DNA of 64,000 nucleotides. Source: Daphnia pulex (taxonomy: Eukaryota > Arthropoda > Branchiopoda > Diplostraca > Daphniidae). Both the position numbers and the translations under genes were made by a program. Below, piece after piece: positions 12,686-25,656 of this stretch; the first letter of the stretch is position 1, and each line of letters starts with the position of its first letter. The stretch lies in NCBI RefSeq assembly GCF_021134715.1, contig NC_060023.1, forward strand, positions 6,448,001 through 6,512,000. Reading direction: 5' to 3'. The notes under the pieces are model-generated. The model worked only from the letters and a program-made list of their open reading frames with translations. It did not search any database and was not told the DNA's origin.

Positions 12686-13980
12686 AGGACAGCGCCGGAC
12701 AGCGCGAAATGATTTCCTAGAGCTAGAGGTCCATTGAAAACTGTGGGTTCAATGCACATTTTTTGTTTGTTTGTGGTTGCTCGAGGTGAAACATGAAAAC
12801 AATGTTACACAAAATAATGGCGCTACCCACAATCCCACCGAAAATTCCAATGTATCATCAGAGCGACCAAGCATGGATGAATGTGCGATGTATACATGCC
12901 CCGCTGGGTTCCCACCAAATGGACTCTTATATTCGCTGTTATTATGTCATATCATAAAGAATAATTTGGTATAGCATTATTTTCTTTGCAAGTCACACCT
13001 TTATTTAAGTTATTTAATTCTGAAACATCCAGAAAAGATAGTTTTTCAAAATGTACTATATTAACTAGTCGAAAAAGAATTCAACTTCGCGCCTGGTTCG
13101 ATGCTCATTTTTAAAAACACGATTTATGTAAAAAAATGAAGGATCTTTTCATTTTGACTTTTAGTTCAATGAATCCCTATTAAAATAGTAGGGAACAATT
13201 CATAACACAACGGAATTTTTTTAAACGTTTTTTTTTTTATTAATATTTTGCGATAATAAACTCTTTGATTATATTATTTTAATTTTTTTAGAGTAAAAAC
13301 TTATTATATTTTTACGTACAATACAATTTTTGGGGAATTTTTATATATTATTTACTATTTTTTATTTTACCCCTCACTGCCTCGGTTCACCCACTGTCGC
13401 AGCTTCCAACAGCCTCCCCTACAGTAATTTATAATAACGAAATGATAGACAAAGCACCTATCCTTTTTTGGTGAACACAAGAAGAGCACTCTTGCAGATG
13501 AAATGGTTCTAGACTGTATACAATATCATATACGTATACATATACCGTACATCCATAATTAATTACAACTCAGAATCTTGTTACTGTCAAATTTATTTTG
13601 AAGTCACCATTAAAATGTAACATTATGTTCAATTTAGCACAAGGCATTTGGACAATTCAATTAGCCCTAAATAGATTTTGTAATGAAAACCTACGGCGAG
13701 GAACGAAGAGAAAGAGGGCAATAGGGGATATCAATTTCGCAAGAAATGGATAAGGTCAAAAATGGATTGGAAAGAACATCTCCAACGGATGAAACAAAAC
13801 CTGAAAATAGAATTACAATTTTGGAAGAAGGGAAATGTATATTTGAGAAGAAAGAGCAGCATGACGCAGGCGATATGGGATAGGTCATCTCGGCAGCCGT
13901 ATAAAAGATCCTCGCTCATCAGAAGATTTGCGCTCGTACTCCACGCGGAACACAAAATGAATTAACGGAATGAAAATCCA
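12686..13980. other. AT-rich intergenic stretch, no gene seen
   Basis: Very AT-rich between 13100 and 13370. Overlapping open stretches at 13691-13965 on both strands have no recognisable content. Confidence 0.45.
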
Positions 13981-16720
<2,740 letters not shown>

Positions 16721-17810
16721 TTTTGGGCTCGCTTGGCTGGCAGCGATAAACGACGCCAATGACGGGCTCAGACTTTCTCTTTTTCTTCCACGACCGATTT
16801 GCGGTTTTTCCCCACCCACTCAGCTCTCTTTTTTTTGGTACGTGGAAGGAGTGTAGATCGGCTTTTCTCTATCGTTTCCCCTTAACACGATATTTCAGAG
16901 TGATTCCACCGATTCAAAGTCGAGCAAAACTGTTGGCCTCCTATAGCTAAATGAAAATTGTCACACTGGTGATAATTTGACAAACGTAATCAAGAAAAGG
17001 TGAACAGACGTCCCAAAAGTTGTCGAAGTGAATGTCTGGTCTTCTTCTACGGTGTCTGGCTGTTTGCTCTATCTAGGATTGGTAGTTTGGTTTTGTTTAT
17101 TCCTTCGTTCTTGTTATTTTTCTTTCCGGTTAGAGCGGAGTCGGCGCGGTCGGGATTTGTTTACACGGGTTATTCTGCCGTTGTTCTCTATCTCTCTTTC
17201 ATTTCACTACGACAATGTTTTGGGTCCCTTTTCCTCTCTAAGATTATATTGCGTCATATATTTATCTTGTTTTAATTTCCCCATCCGACTAATGTTCTTA
17301 AGTTGTTCACACGAATGCGGAACGGGAGACGGACGTGTGACAAGCCATTAATTCACGCAAAGATCTGATCGAAGGAGAAACGTAAATTTCCGAAAGGAAA
17401 GGGCTCTTCGGTAAATGCACATGCAAATCCTTTGTCCTTGAGACGGTTGAGATTCGTGAAAATCGGGGAATGACGACGAACTTCCGGCCAACCAACCACC
17501 GGAACGAAATTCCCGTCTAAAGAATTTCGCCGTTCAGGCGCTTTCCACAATCTAGACTCGTCTAGACTACGTTTTTAACTCCTCAACAGCACGTACGAGG
17601 TCTATAGGGCTCCAGACGCAGTGTGTATAGTGTATGTACACATGTATATGTAAGTCAGCGCAGCCACCGAAAACAATATGTACAAACAGAGCAGTCAAAA
17701 CACATGGCTTTTGACAAAGTGAGTAACCGTAGCAACTATAGCCAGCCGCGTGTGCAGAAGTTCTGTTCTATCCATCTATCCATCTATCCATATATAATAA
17801 AAGAACAAGC

Positions 17811-17872
17811 TTTTGTGGGAGGAGCCTGTGTCTGTCACGGATAATGTGTCAACACAGGCTCCTCCCCCAAAA
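17811..17872. repeat. 21-bp inverted repeat (hairpin) with 20-nt loop
   Basis: Left arm 17811-17831 and right arm 17852-17872 are reverse complements at 20 of 21 positions (core GGGAGGAGCCTGTGT / ACACAGGCTCCTCCC). The G/C-rich stem stands out from AT-rich flanks. Confidence 0.8.
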
Positions 17873-17898
17873 TGGAATCATGCCCAAACATGCCCGAC

Positions 17899-17988
17899 AC
17901 CAGATGTCGTCGCCGTGATGACGCAATCTTTGATGACGCAACAACCAGCATCATCACCAGATGTCTCGCCGTGATGACGAAATCTTCA
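17899..17988 (+). repeat. two-copy direct repeat, ~32 bp
   Basis: CACCAGATGTC(GT)CGCC followed by GTGATGACG occurs at 17899-17931 and again at 17957-17988, with GATGACG also repeated between the copies. Confidence 0.65.
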
Positions 17989-18153
17989 AGTAAGATAGTC
18001 ACTGGGCAGATTTCTCACGAAAAAATCTTTAACGGGCAGATGATTAAGCTAAAGAAAAGCGAATAGCAAAACAGTCCGACTTTACGCTAGACCAAAATTC
18101 CCCGGATTTGAACGGGGCTCAGGTTACTCGTTTTGAAATATTTTCGCAATCTC

Positions 18154-18585
18154 GATTTCGCAACCTCTGTAATTACCCGAGGCTTAACCAATCATCTACA
18201 TACAAATCGACTTAACAAAAATAAGATAGTAGCCTTAATCGAATTAAATGAAATTTCTATTTGAATAATGTTGGAAATATATAAATGAATTAGAATTCAA
18301 TTAAAATAACAAAATTTGGCAAGATTGAATTAATTTTAATGAAAGTTAAGATTTTTCGAATAATTTCTGGCCGATTTCTGATTAACTACTTCTTTTTCGA
18401 GAAGCCATCTATGAACCGTTTTTTAAACTAAGATTTCGCAACCTCTGCTTCCACCCGAGCCTTGACCCATGAAATTCATTCCAATCGAATTAATAAAATA
18501 AGATAATCGAATTCCATGAATTTTCTTCTTGAACAATGTTGGAAATATTTAAATGAATTATAATTCAATGAAAATAAGCAGATTT
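18154..18585 (+). repeat. diverged ~160-bp tandem duplication upstream of the C2/retropepsin gene
   Basis: The segment starting GATTTCGCAACCTCTG at 18154 is repeated from 18432 with shared landmarks in the same order: ACCCGAG, AATAAGATA, AATCGAATT, AATGTTGGAAATAT and AAATGAATTA. Spacing is about 278 bp. The second copy ends about 80 bp before the TATA box at 18665. Confidence 0.7.
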
Positions 18586-18664
18586 GTTTTTTTTTTTTAA
18601 ATTACGAAAAACTAACAAAAAGTGACTTTGCAATCGTTGCCGCGTCAATAATCTGATCCGAAGG

Positions 18665-18670
18665 TATATA
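18665..18670 (+). promoter_or_regulatory. candidate TATA box for the C2/retropepsin gene
   Basis: TATATA in the context GGTATATAGGGGGG, 61 bp before the ATG at 18731, leaving room for a leader of about 30-35 bases. The distance fits an arthropod core promoter. Confidence 0.5.
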
Positions 18671-18730
18671 GGGGGGCGACGGTCTGCCTGAATTTATATC
18701 GTTTGAATCTCTGATTCCTCAAGCCTAGAC

Positions 18731-21367
18731 ATGTATACCCAAATGTTTTACATTGTTCTTGCGCTGCTCTTTGCGATTAGTCAGCTCGGCATACCAAAAG
18801 TGCTCTTTTTAATCGGCTGCCTTCGCTGGGGTGAATTTTGGACAGAGATTATCACCAGCTACAGTCTACTTCGTAGCTTGATCCCAGAATTGCATAAATA
18901 TCAACCGCAGGAAGCTATTCTTACCATTGATAGTTTACCTGACGATGATCTGACGGCGAAAGATAATAAACTGGTAGCAACAGAGCCAGTTTTAGAACCC
19001 AAAGACACTATTCCGGCTGAAGTATCTCCATTCAAAGAACAACTTGAAACGGAAGAGAAAAAGTCGGTACAATTCGACACAAAAGTTGAAAAACCCAAAA
19101 AGATCCAACTTGAATTAGAACAGCAACTTGAGACGGGCCAAAACAACCCGGAGCTCAAGAATAATCAAACGCAGGAAGCTATTCTCACCATCGATAGCTT
19201 ATCATTTGACGACAATCCAGAGCCACCAGTTTCTGAACCTGTAGACATTCCAACTGATATACCAGTAGACTGTAATACTGACTGTAATACCGAAGTAATA
19301 ATACCTCCGTCTAACGAACCACTCGAAATGTTGGACGAGAGAGAGCCGGAGAGTCTGTCGATTTTGCCTAAGATCATTGTCGACAGCACCGGAAACGTGA
19401 CTAACGAAGATCCGGTGCTGGGGGAAACTCAACTGGATGAAATCGCCAAAGAAACGATTATACCTGAGGAAAGTGAACGAGTTGAGGAAGACCCACTAGC
19501 AGATGCTCAGTCTAAGATCACTGATGATAAACAATCAAAGGATGATGAGATGAGGAGAGTCAATCGAGAGTCTCGGCCGCCAACCGAACGAGACATCATT
19601 GACGAGGTCTCAGCATTGAGCAAGTTGATGGTACCGGACGAAGAGATGATTGTACCTGAGGAAAGTGAACGAGTTGAGGAACAGCCAGCAGCAGACGAGG
19701 CTCAAACCAAGAGCACTGCTGATGGACACCAATTAACAGATGAGGATTCAGTCAATCGTCAATCTCCTTTGCTAACGGAAGAAGAAATCGATGACGAGCC
19801 CACCGGATTGAGTAAATTGATGACACCAGACGAGCAAATGGAGAAAAATCAGGAGGAGGAGAAGGAAGTGAAAGAAGAGGAGGAAATAGAGAAGGAGAAG
19901 GACGAGGGGGGCGAGGAGGAGGTGAAAGAAGAGGAGGAGAAAGAGGAGGAGAAAGAGAACGAGGGGGGCGAAGGGGGCGAAGGGGACGAGGAGGAGGAGG
20001 AAGATGAGGACTTGCCAACGGGGAATGAAAATCCGATTCAAGTCGTCAACACGCCAAAACGTGTCGAAATGAAAGTGGTGAGAGGCGCCAACTTTCCGGA
20101 AGCGAAAGATTCCGACAAATATTACGTGTCCGTGCGGATCGAGGAAATGCGCGGCAAAATCTGTTACCAGACAAAGAAATTCAAATCCAAAACGATCCGC
20201 GGCAGCCAGCCGGAATGGAACAAAAACTTTACCATCAAGACTCAACATCCTGAATCGTGTCTAATGACTCTCAAAGTCAAAAAGTCGTCGTTATTCGGAT
20301 TGAAGAAGTCCACGGTCGGCTTCGTTAAAATGGCCGTGTCTGATTTGATGCACGACGAAAATGGCCATGTCAGTGCGTTGAAGATGCAACTGAACGACGA
20401 GTCCAACAATCCAGTGGGCGAAGCATATCTCGAGCTGGATATGAAGGTCGGTGATTTGCCAGAAGTCGTTCCCAGTCCGGCCGAGCTTAAAAGACAAGAG
20501 CGCAAACTAAAGGCTCGCCAAATCTTGTCTGACACAATAACACAGTCAATACATCATACGGGCAACGATACAAAACCGCAAACAGACAAAACGAGTAACA
20601 TAATAAAAAATATTTTGAAAAATATCTTCCTGGAAGAAAAAACAACAAACTGCCTACACAATCCACCGTCTGACGAGTTTATCGTTAGAGGAAAATCAGT
20701 TAAAATGCTAATTGACTCGGGGAGTCCCGTATCATTTATTACAAAGGAAGAATGGAAGCGGATCGGAAAGCCACCATTAACTCAAGTAAAAGGTTACTCG
20801 TTTAGGTCGACGAGTGGTCGGTCTGCGAAGTTAAAGGGTATATTCATGGCCAGCGTTGTCTATGAAAACATGAGCTACCTTTTACCATTGTATGTTTCGG
20901 GTAATTTTGTAATGAATATTGTTGGACGAACTTGGCTATCAGCTATTCACAACGTTGATTGGAACAAAAAAGTTCTATCTAAAAACATTGAAAACATTCA
21001 GCAAGAAAAACTGGAACAATTAGGACAAGATTTTCCTGAAATTCCAACCTTGAACTTAAATATTAATGGATACACAGTTAAAGCCGAAATCGATACTGGG
21101 ACAACAACATCAGTTATCACAAAGGAAACGTGGGACAGAATAGGGAAACCAAAATTAAGAAAATCATTTATTCCAGTTATGGATCCAACCTTTAAAAAAA
21201 TTGCTTATAAAGGTCGATGTAATGTAACTATAAATAAACGTATCTATGAAATAATTGTTTTGAAAGAATCTAATAAAGAAAAAGACCAAAGTAATTTGAT
21301 AGGAATGAATGTTCTAATAGATTTGGAAAATATCGATTTTAATGAAATTTTCAATAACTTAAATTAG
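18731..21367 (+). CDS. membrane-anchored C2-domain protein with tandem retropepsin-like domains
   Basis: One uninterrupted 878-codon frame with no introns. Residues ~5-32 form a hydrophobic N-terminal anchor or signal. Residues 58-440 are an acidic linker with repeats: QEAILTIDSL at 60-69 and 148-157, and a ~64-residue block beginning PEESERVEE near 243 and 307. A Glu/Lys run follows. Residues ~445-572 resemble a C2 domain (MKVVRGANFPEAKDSDKYYV, PEWNKNF) but lack the second cluster of Asp ligands, so calcium binding is doubtful. Two Gypsy-type retropepsin-like domains follow. Domain 1 (~652-742) has catalytic LIDSG at 660-664 and NIVGRTWL. Domain 2 (~775-868) has EIDTG at 786-790 and NLIGMNVL. 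No reverse transcriptase or integrase is adjacent. Likely a domesticated protease fused to a membrane/C2 module; activity is inferred. Confidence 0.85.
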   Translation: MYTQMFYIVLALLFAISQLGIPKVLFLIGCLRWGEFWTEIITSYSLLRSLIPELHKYQPQEAILTIDSLPDDDLTAKDNKLVATEPVLEPKDTIPAEVSPFKEQLETEEKKSVQFDTKVEKPKKIQLELEQQLETGQNNPELKNNQTQEAILTIDSLSFDDNPEPPVSEPVDIPTDIPVDCNTDCNTEVIIPPSNEPLEMLDEREPESLSILPKIIVDSTGNVTNEDPVLGETQLDEIAKETIIPEESERVEEDPLADAQSKITDDKQSKDDEMRRVNRESRPPTERDIIDEVSALSKLMVPDEEMIVPEESERVEEQPAADEAQTKSTADGHQLTDEDSVNRQSPLLTEEEIDDEPTGLSKLMTPDEQMEKNQEEEKEVKEEEEIEKEKDEGGEEEVKEEEEKEEEKENEGGEGGEGDEEEEEDEDLPTGNENPIQVVNTPKRVEMKVVRGANFPEAKDSDKYYVSVRIEEMRGKICYQTKKFKSKTIRGSQPEWNKNFTIKTQHPESCLMTLKVKKSSLFGLKKSTVGFVKMAVSDLMHDENGHVSALKMQLNDESNNPVGEAYLELDMKVGDLPEVVPSPAELKRQERKLKARQILSDTITQSIHHTGNDTKPQTDKTSNIIKNILKNIFLEEKTTNCLHNPPSDEFIVRGKSVKMLIDSGSPVSFITKEEWKRIGKPPLTQVKGYSFRSTSGRSAKLKGIFMASVVYENMSYLLPLYVSGNFVMNIVGRTWLSAIHNVDWNKKVLSKNIENIQQEKLEQLGQDFPEIPTLNLNINGYTVKAEIDTGTTTSVITKETWDRIGKPKLRKSFIPVMDPTFKKIAYKGRCNVTINKRIYEIIVLKESNKEKDQSNLIGMNVLIDLENIDFNEIFNNLN

Positions 21368-21447
21368 CTACACGTAAAAGATAGATTGTTTTATTGCTTG
21401 TCATTGTTTACGTTTGCGTATGGAATGGTTAATGGACGGTCCATATG

Positions 21448-21478
21448 AAATTCATGGTCCATTATGGACCATGAATTT
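21448..21478. repeat. 31-bp perfect palindrome just 3' of the C2/retropepsin gene
   Basis: Arms AAATTCATGGTCCAT (21448-21462) and ATGGACCATGAATTT (21464-21478) are exact reverse complements around one T. It lies 80 bp past the stop codon and before AATAAA near 21521, so it would be in the 3' UTR. Confidence 0.85.
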
Positions 21479-21587
21479 TTGTGTGATAAACGAAGTTTTG
21501 TAAAAGTTTAAACTTTAAAGAATAAAAAATTAAAAAAAATGAAGGGAGCATTTCTTCCAAGAATTCGATCGTGGCTAGTTTTTGCTT

Positions 21588-22370
21588 TCATGAAGAAGAA
21601 GACCGTAGTTGATGAACAGGATCGGATTCTGATAAAGACTGTAGTTGAAAAATAAAATCTTACTTGAAAAAGAGGCCTTTAATTAAGAAGACCATAGTTG
21701 AAGGAGAAAACCGGAGATAAAAAAGAAGAAGGGAGTTAAAGAAGAGGACTGGAGTTAAAGAAGAGGAACGGAGTTGAAGAAGAAGACCGTAGTCGAAAAA
21801 GATTACCGGAGTTGAATAAGATTACCGGAGTTGAGGAAAAAAAAACGGAGTTAAGGAAGAGGACGAGAGTTTATGAAGAGTACCGGAGCTGATGAAGAAG
21901 ACCGTAATTGAAGAAGAAGACCATAGTTAAAGAAAAAAATTGCAGCTGAAGAAGAAGACAGTAGTCGAACAAGATAACCTGAGTTGAAGAAGAAGACCGG
22001 AGTCGAAGAAGATTACCGGAGTTGAAGAAGATGACCGGAGTTGAGGAAGAAAAATGGAGTGAAAGAAGAGGACAGGAGTTTAAGAAGAGGACGAGAGCTT
22101 ATGAACAGGACCGGAAATGATGAAGAAGACAAAAATTGAAGAAGAACACCAGAGTTAAAGAAGAAAACCGAAGTCGAAGAAAAATACCGTATAGTTGAAG
22201 AAGAAGACCGTAGTCGAAGAAGAAGACCGGAGTTAAAAAAAGAGGATCGGAGTTGAAAAAAAATATAACGGAGTCGAAGAAGGTTACCGGAGTTGAGGAA
22301 GAAACAGGAAGAAGACCGGAATTGAAGAAGAAGACCGTAGTTGATTAAGAAGACCGTAGATCGTAATTGA
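21588..22370 (+). repeat. GA-rich minisatellite, units of ~15-24 bp
   Basis: About 0.8 kb built from variants of GAAGAAGACCGGAGTTG and GAAGATTACCGGAGTTG, with AGT(T/C)GAAGAAG recurring dozens of times. Many unit lengths are multiples of three, which opens spurious long frames on the minus strand. Probably non-coding tandem repeat expanded by slippage. Confidence 0.8.
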
Positions 22371-24791
22371 CCGTAAGCACATTGTGGGCAAGTTAATTTC
22401 AAATAAATGATTAGCACCATGCAGCTTTATAGTAGCGCTAGATTAGGCTCAAATATATCTAGCTAGATAAAGTAGATAAAAAGTAGTTAAAAAAATTAAG
22501 TACTTTGCAAAATAGAAATGCCTACTTATATTTGGTAAACTATACTTTATTTGACCTGTTACAGATGTTTTAAACTACTGAAACATTAAAGCTTGAAAAT
22601 AAAAAAAAAAAACAGTTTTATGACAAAAGTATGGTTTTTACCAATAAAGTAGCTTTATCAAACTAATTTTTAACTTTGTAACCCCAAATTAGTCCCAAAC
22701 TTGCCGTTAAAGTTAAGTTAATTGAAATATAACCATTTATTAGGACAGAAAATAAGAGTTTTATCAAAATAAGAGCTTGAAACAGGGTCATTCCGCCGAG
22801 TTTCGAATTTTTTCGTCGCAAAAAAAATTTGGTTTTTCCATTTTTTTATCGCGTATTCTTCATGTCATGAAGAAACAATGTCCCAAAGGATTTTTTTATA
22901 CTAAGCCTTTTACAAAATGTTAAAGTTTTGCACTTTTTATATAAATGTTTGGCGCGTTTTATAATTTAAATTACTGCACGGGTCACTTGTATGATGTTAA
23001 ATATTATGAAAAAATGACGATAAGAAAAATCATTTTTTCTCTTTTTGATTGTGTATTTATTACCTATAGCAAAAATGTTTTGTCTTCTTGTAGTAATCTT
23101 CGTTCAAACATTTTTTATTTCATGATCAGCAGATCCGATCTGGTCTTTCGGATGCACCAAATTTGTACCAGTTATAGATATGAGTATGAAGAACACATAT
23201 TCAAAGAATGAAACTTATTGTTCCACAACCCGTTCGAGAGTTGCGAATTTTTTAATTTTAATTTTTTTCCCTATTCCTTTGGTGCGGGCGCACACTCCCT
23301 CCCTCCCTCTCCCACCCTCCCTTCGCTTGGAGAGGGAGAGCGTGTACCAAAGACATGGGGAATAATAACGAAATAAAAAAAATCATAACTCTTGAACGAA
23401 GTAAAGGAAAGGCTTTAAAGCCAAAAATTGTGTTACCGGCGGATGAGCCCAGAGAAAAAAAATGTTCCACCTCCTCTAGCTAGTCTAGCTACCGGTTCAC
23501 GTGGATTCTTTGAAGAATGATGCGATCAAGTTGGTGGTAAAAAACCCGGTGACAGATCTAAATTTCATGTATCTACCCCTATTCCAAGAGACATACGTAA
23601 AGACGATGTTCGTGCAGAACATAGCAGAAACAAGCAAAGCAATGTTTTTTCGCTTCGACGGCTGCCAGGCCGTCGCAAAAATGTCCGTGAAGTATCGTAA
23701 ATTCTAGCACAGCCGCACCAATACCTCGTCACACATGACAATCTAAATAATTAAGAAAAATGAATTACCAAGTGTCTCAGTGGGAAAATGTTAAAAATTA
23801 TAAGTAAACAATACATGTTTGGGTCTTACATAGTATGTAAACAATGCCCATATGCCCTGTACAAAACATTTAATTAATATGACTTCCACTACTTCAATAG
23901 TGGAAAACTTACATGCTACGGATTACCTGAATGATATAGTATTTTTCAATACTTTTCTTTGGTCGAAGTTGTTATCCAGTTAAGAGAAAAAACACTTTGA
24001 AAAAATACTTCCATAAGAGACAGTGTTAAAAAAGGGTGTGGTTTTCTCAATATGGCGGATTGCAGCGTTGTCGGACTACAAGAATCCTGCTATCCGCACG
24101 GTGCAAGAGGTCTATTGAAAATTTATCTCTTTTTTGTAACTTGTTTCTTAACTCAAAAAAGCTTACACAGGTCAAAGATTAACATGCTCAGTATACTATT
24201 ATTATGATATCATTAAGTTAGCTTTAAATTTATTTTCAAGGTAAATCAATAAAACTAGCTAAATATTCGAACACTTAGTACCACTAAGCAAAAAGTAAGT
24301 TAGTGGGGGCAAAACTAGCTCGCTAAAATTCAGCTATAACCACACATAACACCAGTCGTTTTCCTACTTAGTTTATAGCTAACTTCATGCTATATTTTTC
24401 GCAGAGGCCGGCAGAGGCTAGCCACTATACCATACACTTCCCAAAATAATTGTTAATGCTTTTCTAAACTCTAACAATCGACGTACCTCCCGCAGTGCCA
24501 CAATCGTTAACAGATAAATAAATAAACAAAATGAAAACTGGACTTTACAAAGCATTGTATTGTTCTTCTATATTTGAAAAATTCGCCCGTAAAAATGCAA
24601 CGTTGGAAGACAGGACATAAAGTTCTTTTCCTATAAACGATTTCCGTTGATGTTCCCATTTCCCCCAAAATTCATTTAAATTATCGATAAATGGACCTGC
24701 CTTGTTGAATTCGTGAATGAATTGTCATCAAATTAAAGTCACGGGTATATTATGTCCGAACTTCTTGTCGGGCCACTAAATGCTGGGCATG
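22371..24791. other. AT-rich intergenic stretch with a foldback element
   Basis: No supported gene. The open stretches at 22945-23211 and 23501-23707 show no recognisable motif. The inverted repeat at 23231-23398 is listed separately. Confidence 0.45.
23231..23398. mobile_element. foldback / MITE-like inverted repeat, 168 bp
   Basis: The left half starts CGTTCGAGAGTTGCGAATTT and continues through a TTTTTTCCC run to CTTTGGTGC. The right half, reverse-complemented, reads CGTTCAAGAGTTATGATTTT through TTATTCCCC to CTTTGGTAC. The imperfect arms of ~60-70 bp surround a C/T-rich centre (CTCCCTCCC). No coding capacity; no target duplication identified with confidence. Confidence 0.6.
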
Positions 24792-25656
24792 TAGGGGATA
24801 CTGGAGTAAGACGGGACGGTTTTCGTTTTCCCCCTATATCTCCCAAACTAATCATTTAATTTCTTTAAAATTTTGTTTTTATGTATTCCATATTGTAATG
24901 TACCCCCCATATTTTTTATATAATTTAATAATAAACCATTTCCCCATAAAAGACCTTTAAAGTTTACTCAGATTTGTGAGAGGAGCCTAATTTTTGGGGT
25001 AAGTGAGGACACCGGGGTGGGTGGTGAGGGATGTCCTCTGTTTTCGCCTTAAAATTCATTAAGAAAATTGACAAAAAATTGAAAAAGTGTCCCACTGCAT
25101 AGACTCTTTGAGTTTATAAATATTTAAATTTGATTATTGTGTTAATGAACCTTTTTTCTTATACATACAAAAACCCTTATTGAGGAGTAGGATATCCTGC
25201 GTTGCCAGGTCAGGAAATCAAGCCTCTTTAAAATGCTGTACGCTGATTGGCCCGTAACTGTCCCAAATTAGTCAAAAACAGCTGTCCCGATTTCCGGATT
25301 AAGACTTTTTTTTTTAAAGTTAATACTGTCTAAACTAATTGATCTAAAATTATTGTTTCTAACGATCAAGAAATGATTTAGCTTCATTTACATATTACAT
25401 TTACATGCCATAAGCGTTTATTTGTTTCTATAAACATAAAATGGCGGAGACCAAAATAACTTAAAAAAACCGTTTTTTTTAGTTTTGTCAATTACTCATA
25501 CAGTTATTGACAAAACTCAGCCAAATGTCATGCCAAAGTAGATTATACGTATTTTAATAACATACTAAAAGTTTTTTTTAATTTTATTAACATCTACTAT
25601 TTTTCCCCTTACTGTCCCTTTTGACCCGGTGTCCCAGTATACTCCAGTCTCCCCTA
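24792..25656. mobile_element. non-autonomous TIR DNA element with TA target duplication
   Basis: Termini are inverted: GGGGATACTGGAGTA at 24794 and, on the other strand from 25654, GGGGAGACTGGAGTA. Nineteen of the first 24 positions match, with GGGAC conserved at positions 20-24. A TA lies at each outer edge (24792-24793 and 25655-25656), consistent with a Tc1/mariner-like or other TA-targeting superfamily. The 861-bp interior has no transposase frame. A subterminal GGGGTAAGTGAGGACACC near 24997 echoes the ends, and an 11-bp inverted repeat (GTTTTGTCAAT) sits near 25494. Confidence 0.7.

Larger units (their letters stand above)
16721..18153. other. intergenic stretch with small repeats, no gene seen
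   Basis: Overlapping open frames at 16550-17550 are not coding in character. The repeats at 17773-17792 (TCCATCTA), 17811-17872 and 17899-17988 are listed separately where notable. Confidence 0.45.

Noticed and set aside
18090-18130. tRNA 3'-end lookalike (GTTCAAATCCGGGG read on the minus strand)
   Set aside because: A B-box-like word is present but no A box, D arm or acceptor stem can be formed upstream.
19752-20248. Long Pro/Leu-rich open frames on the minus strand
   Set aside because: They are the complement of the Glu/Lys-coding run of the C2/retropepsin gene and have no independent coding support.
22013-22420. 135-codon Ser/Phe/Arg-rich minus-strand frame
   Set aside because: Produced by triplet periodicity of the GA minisatellite.
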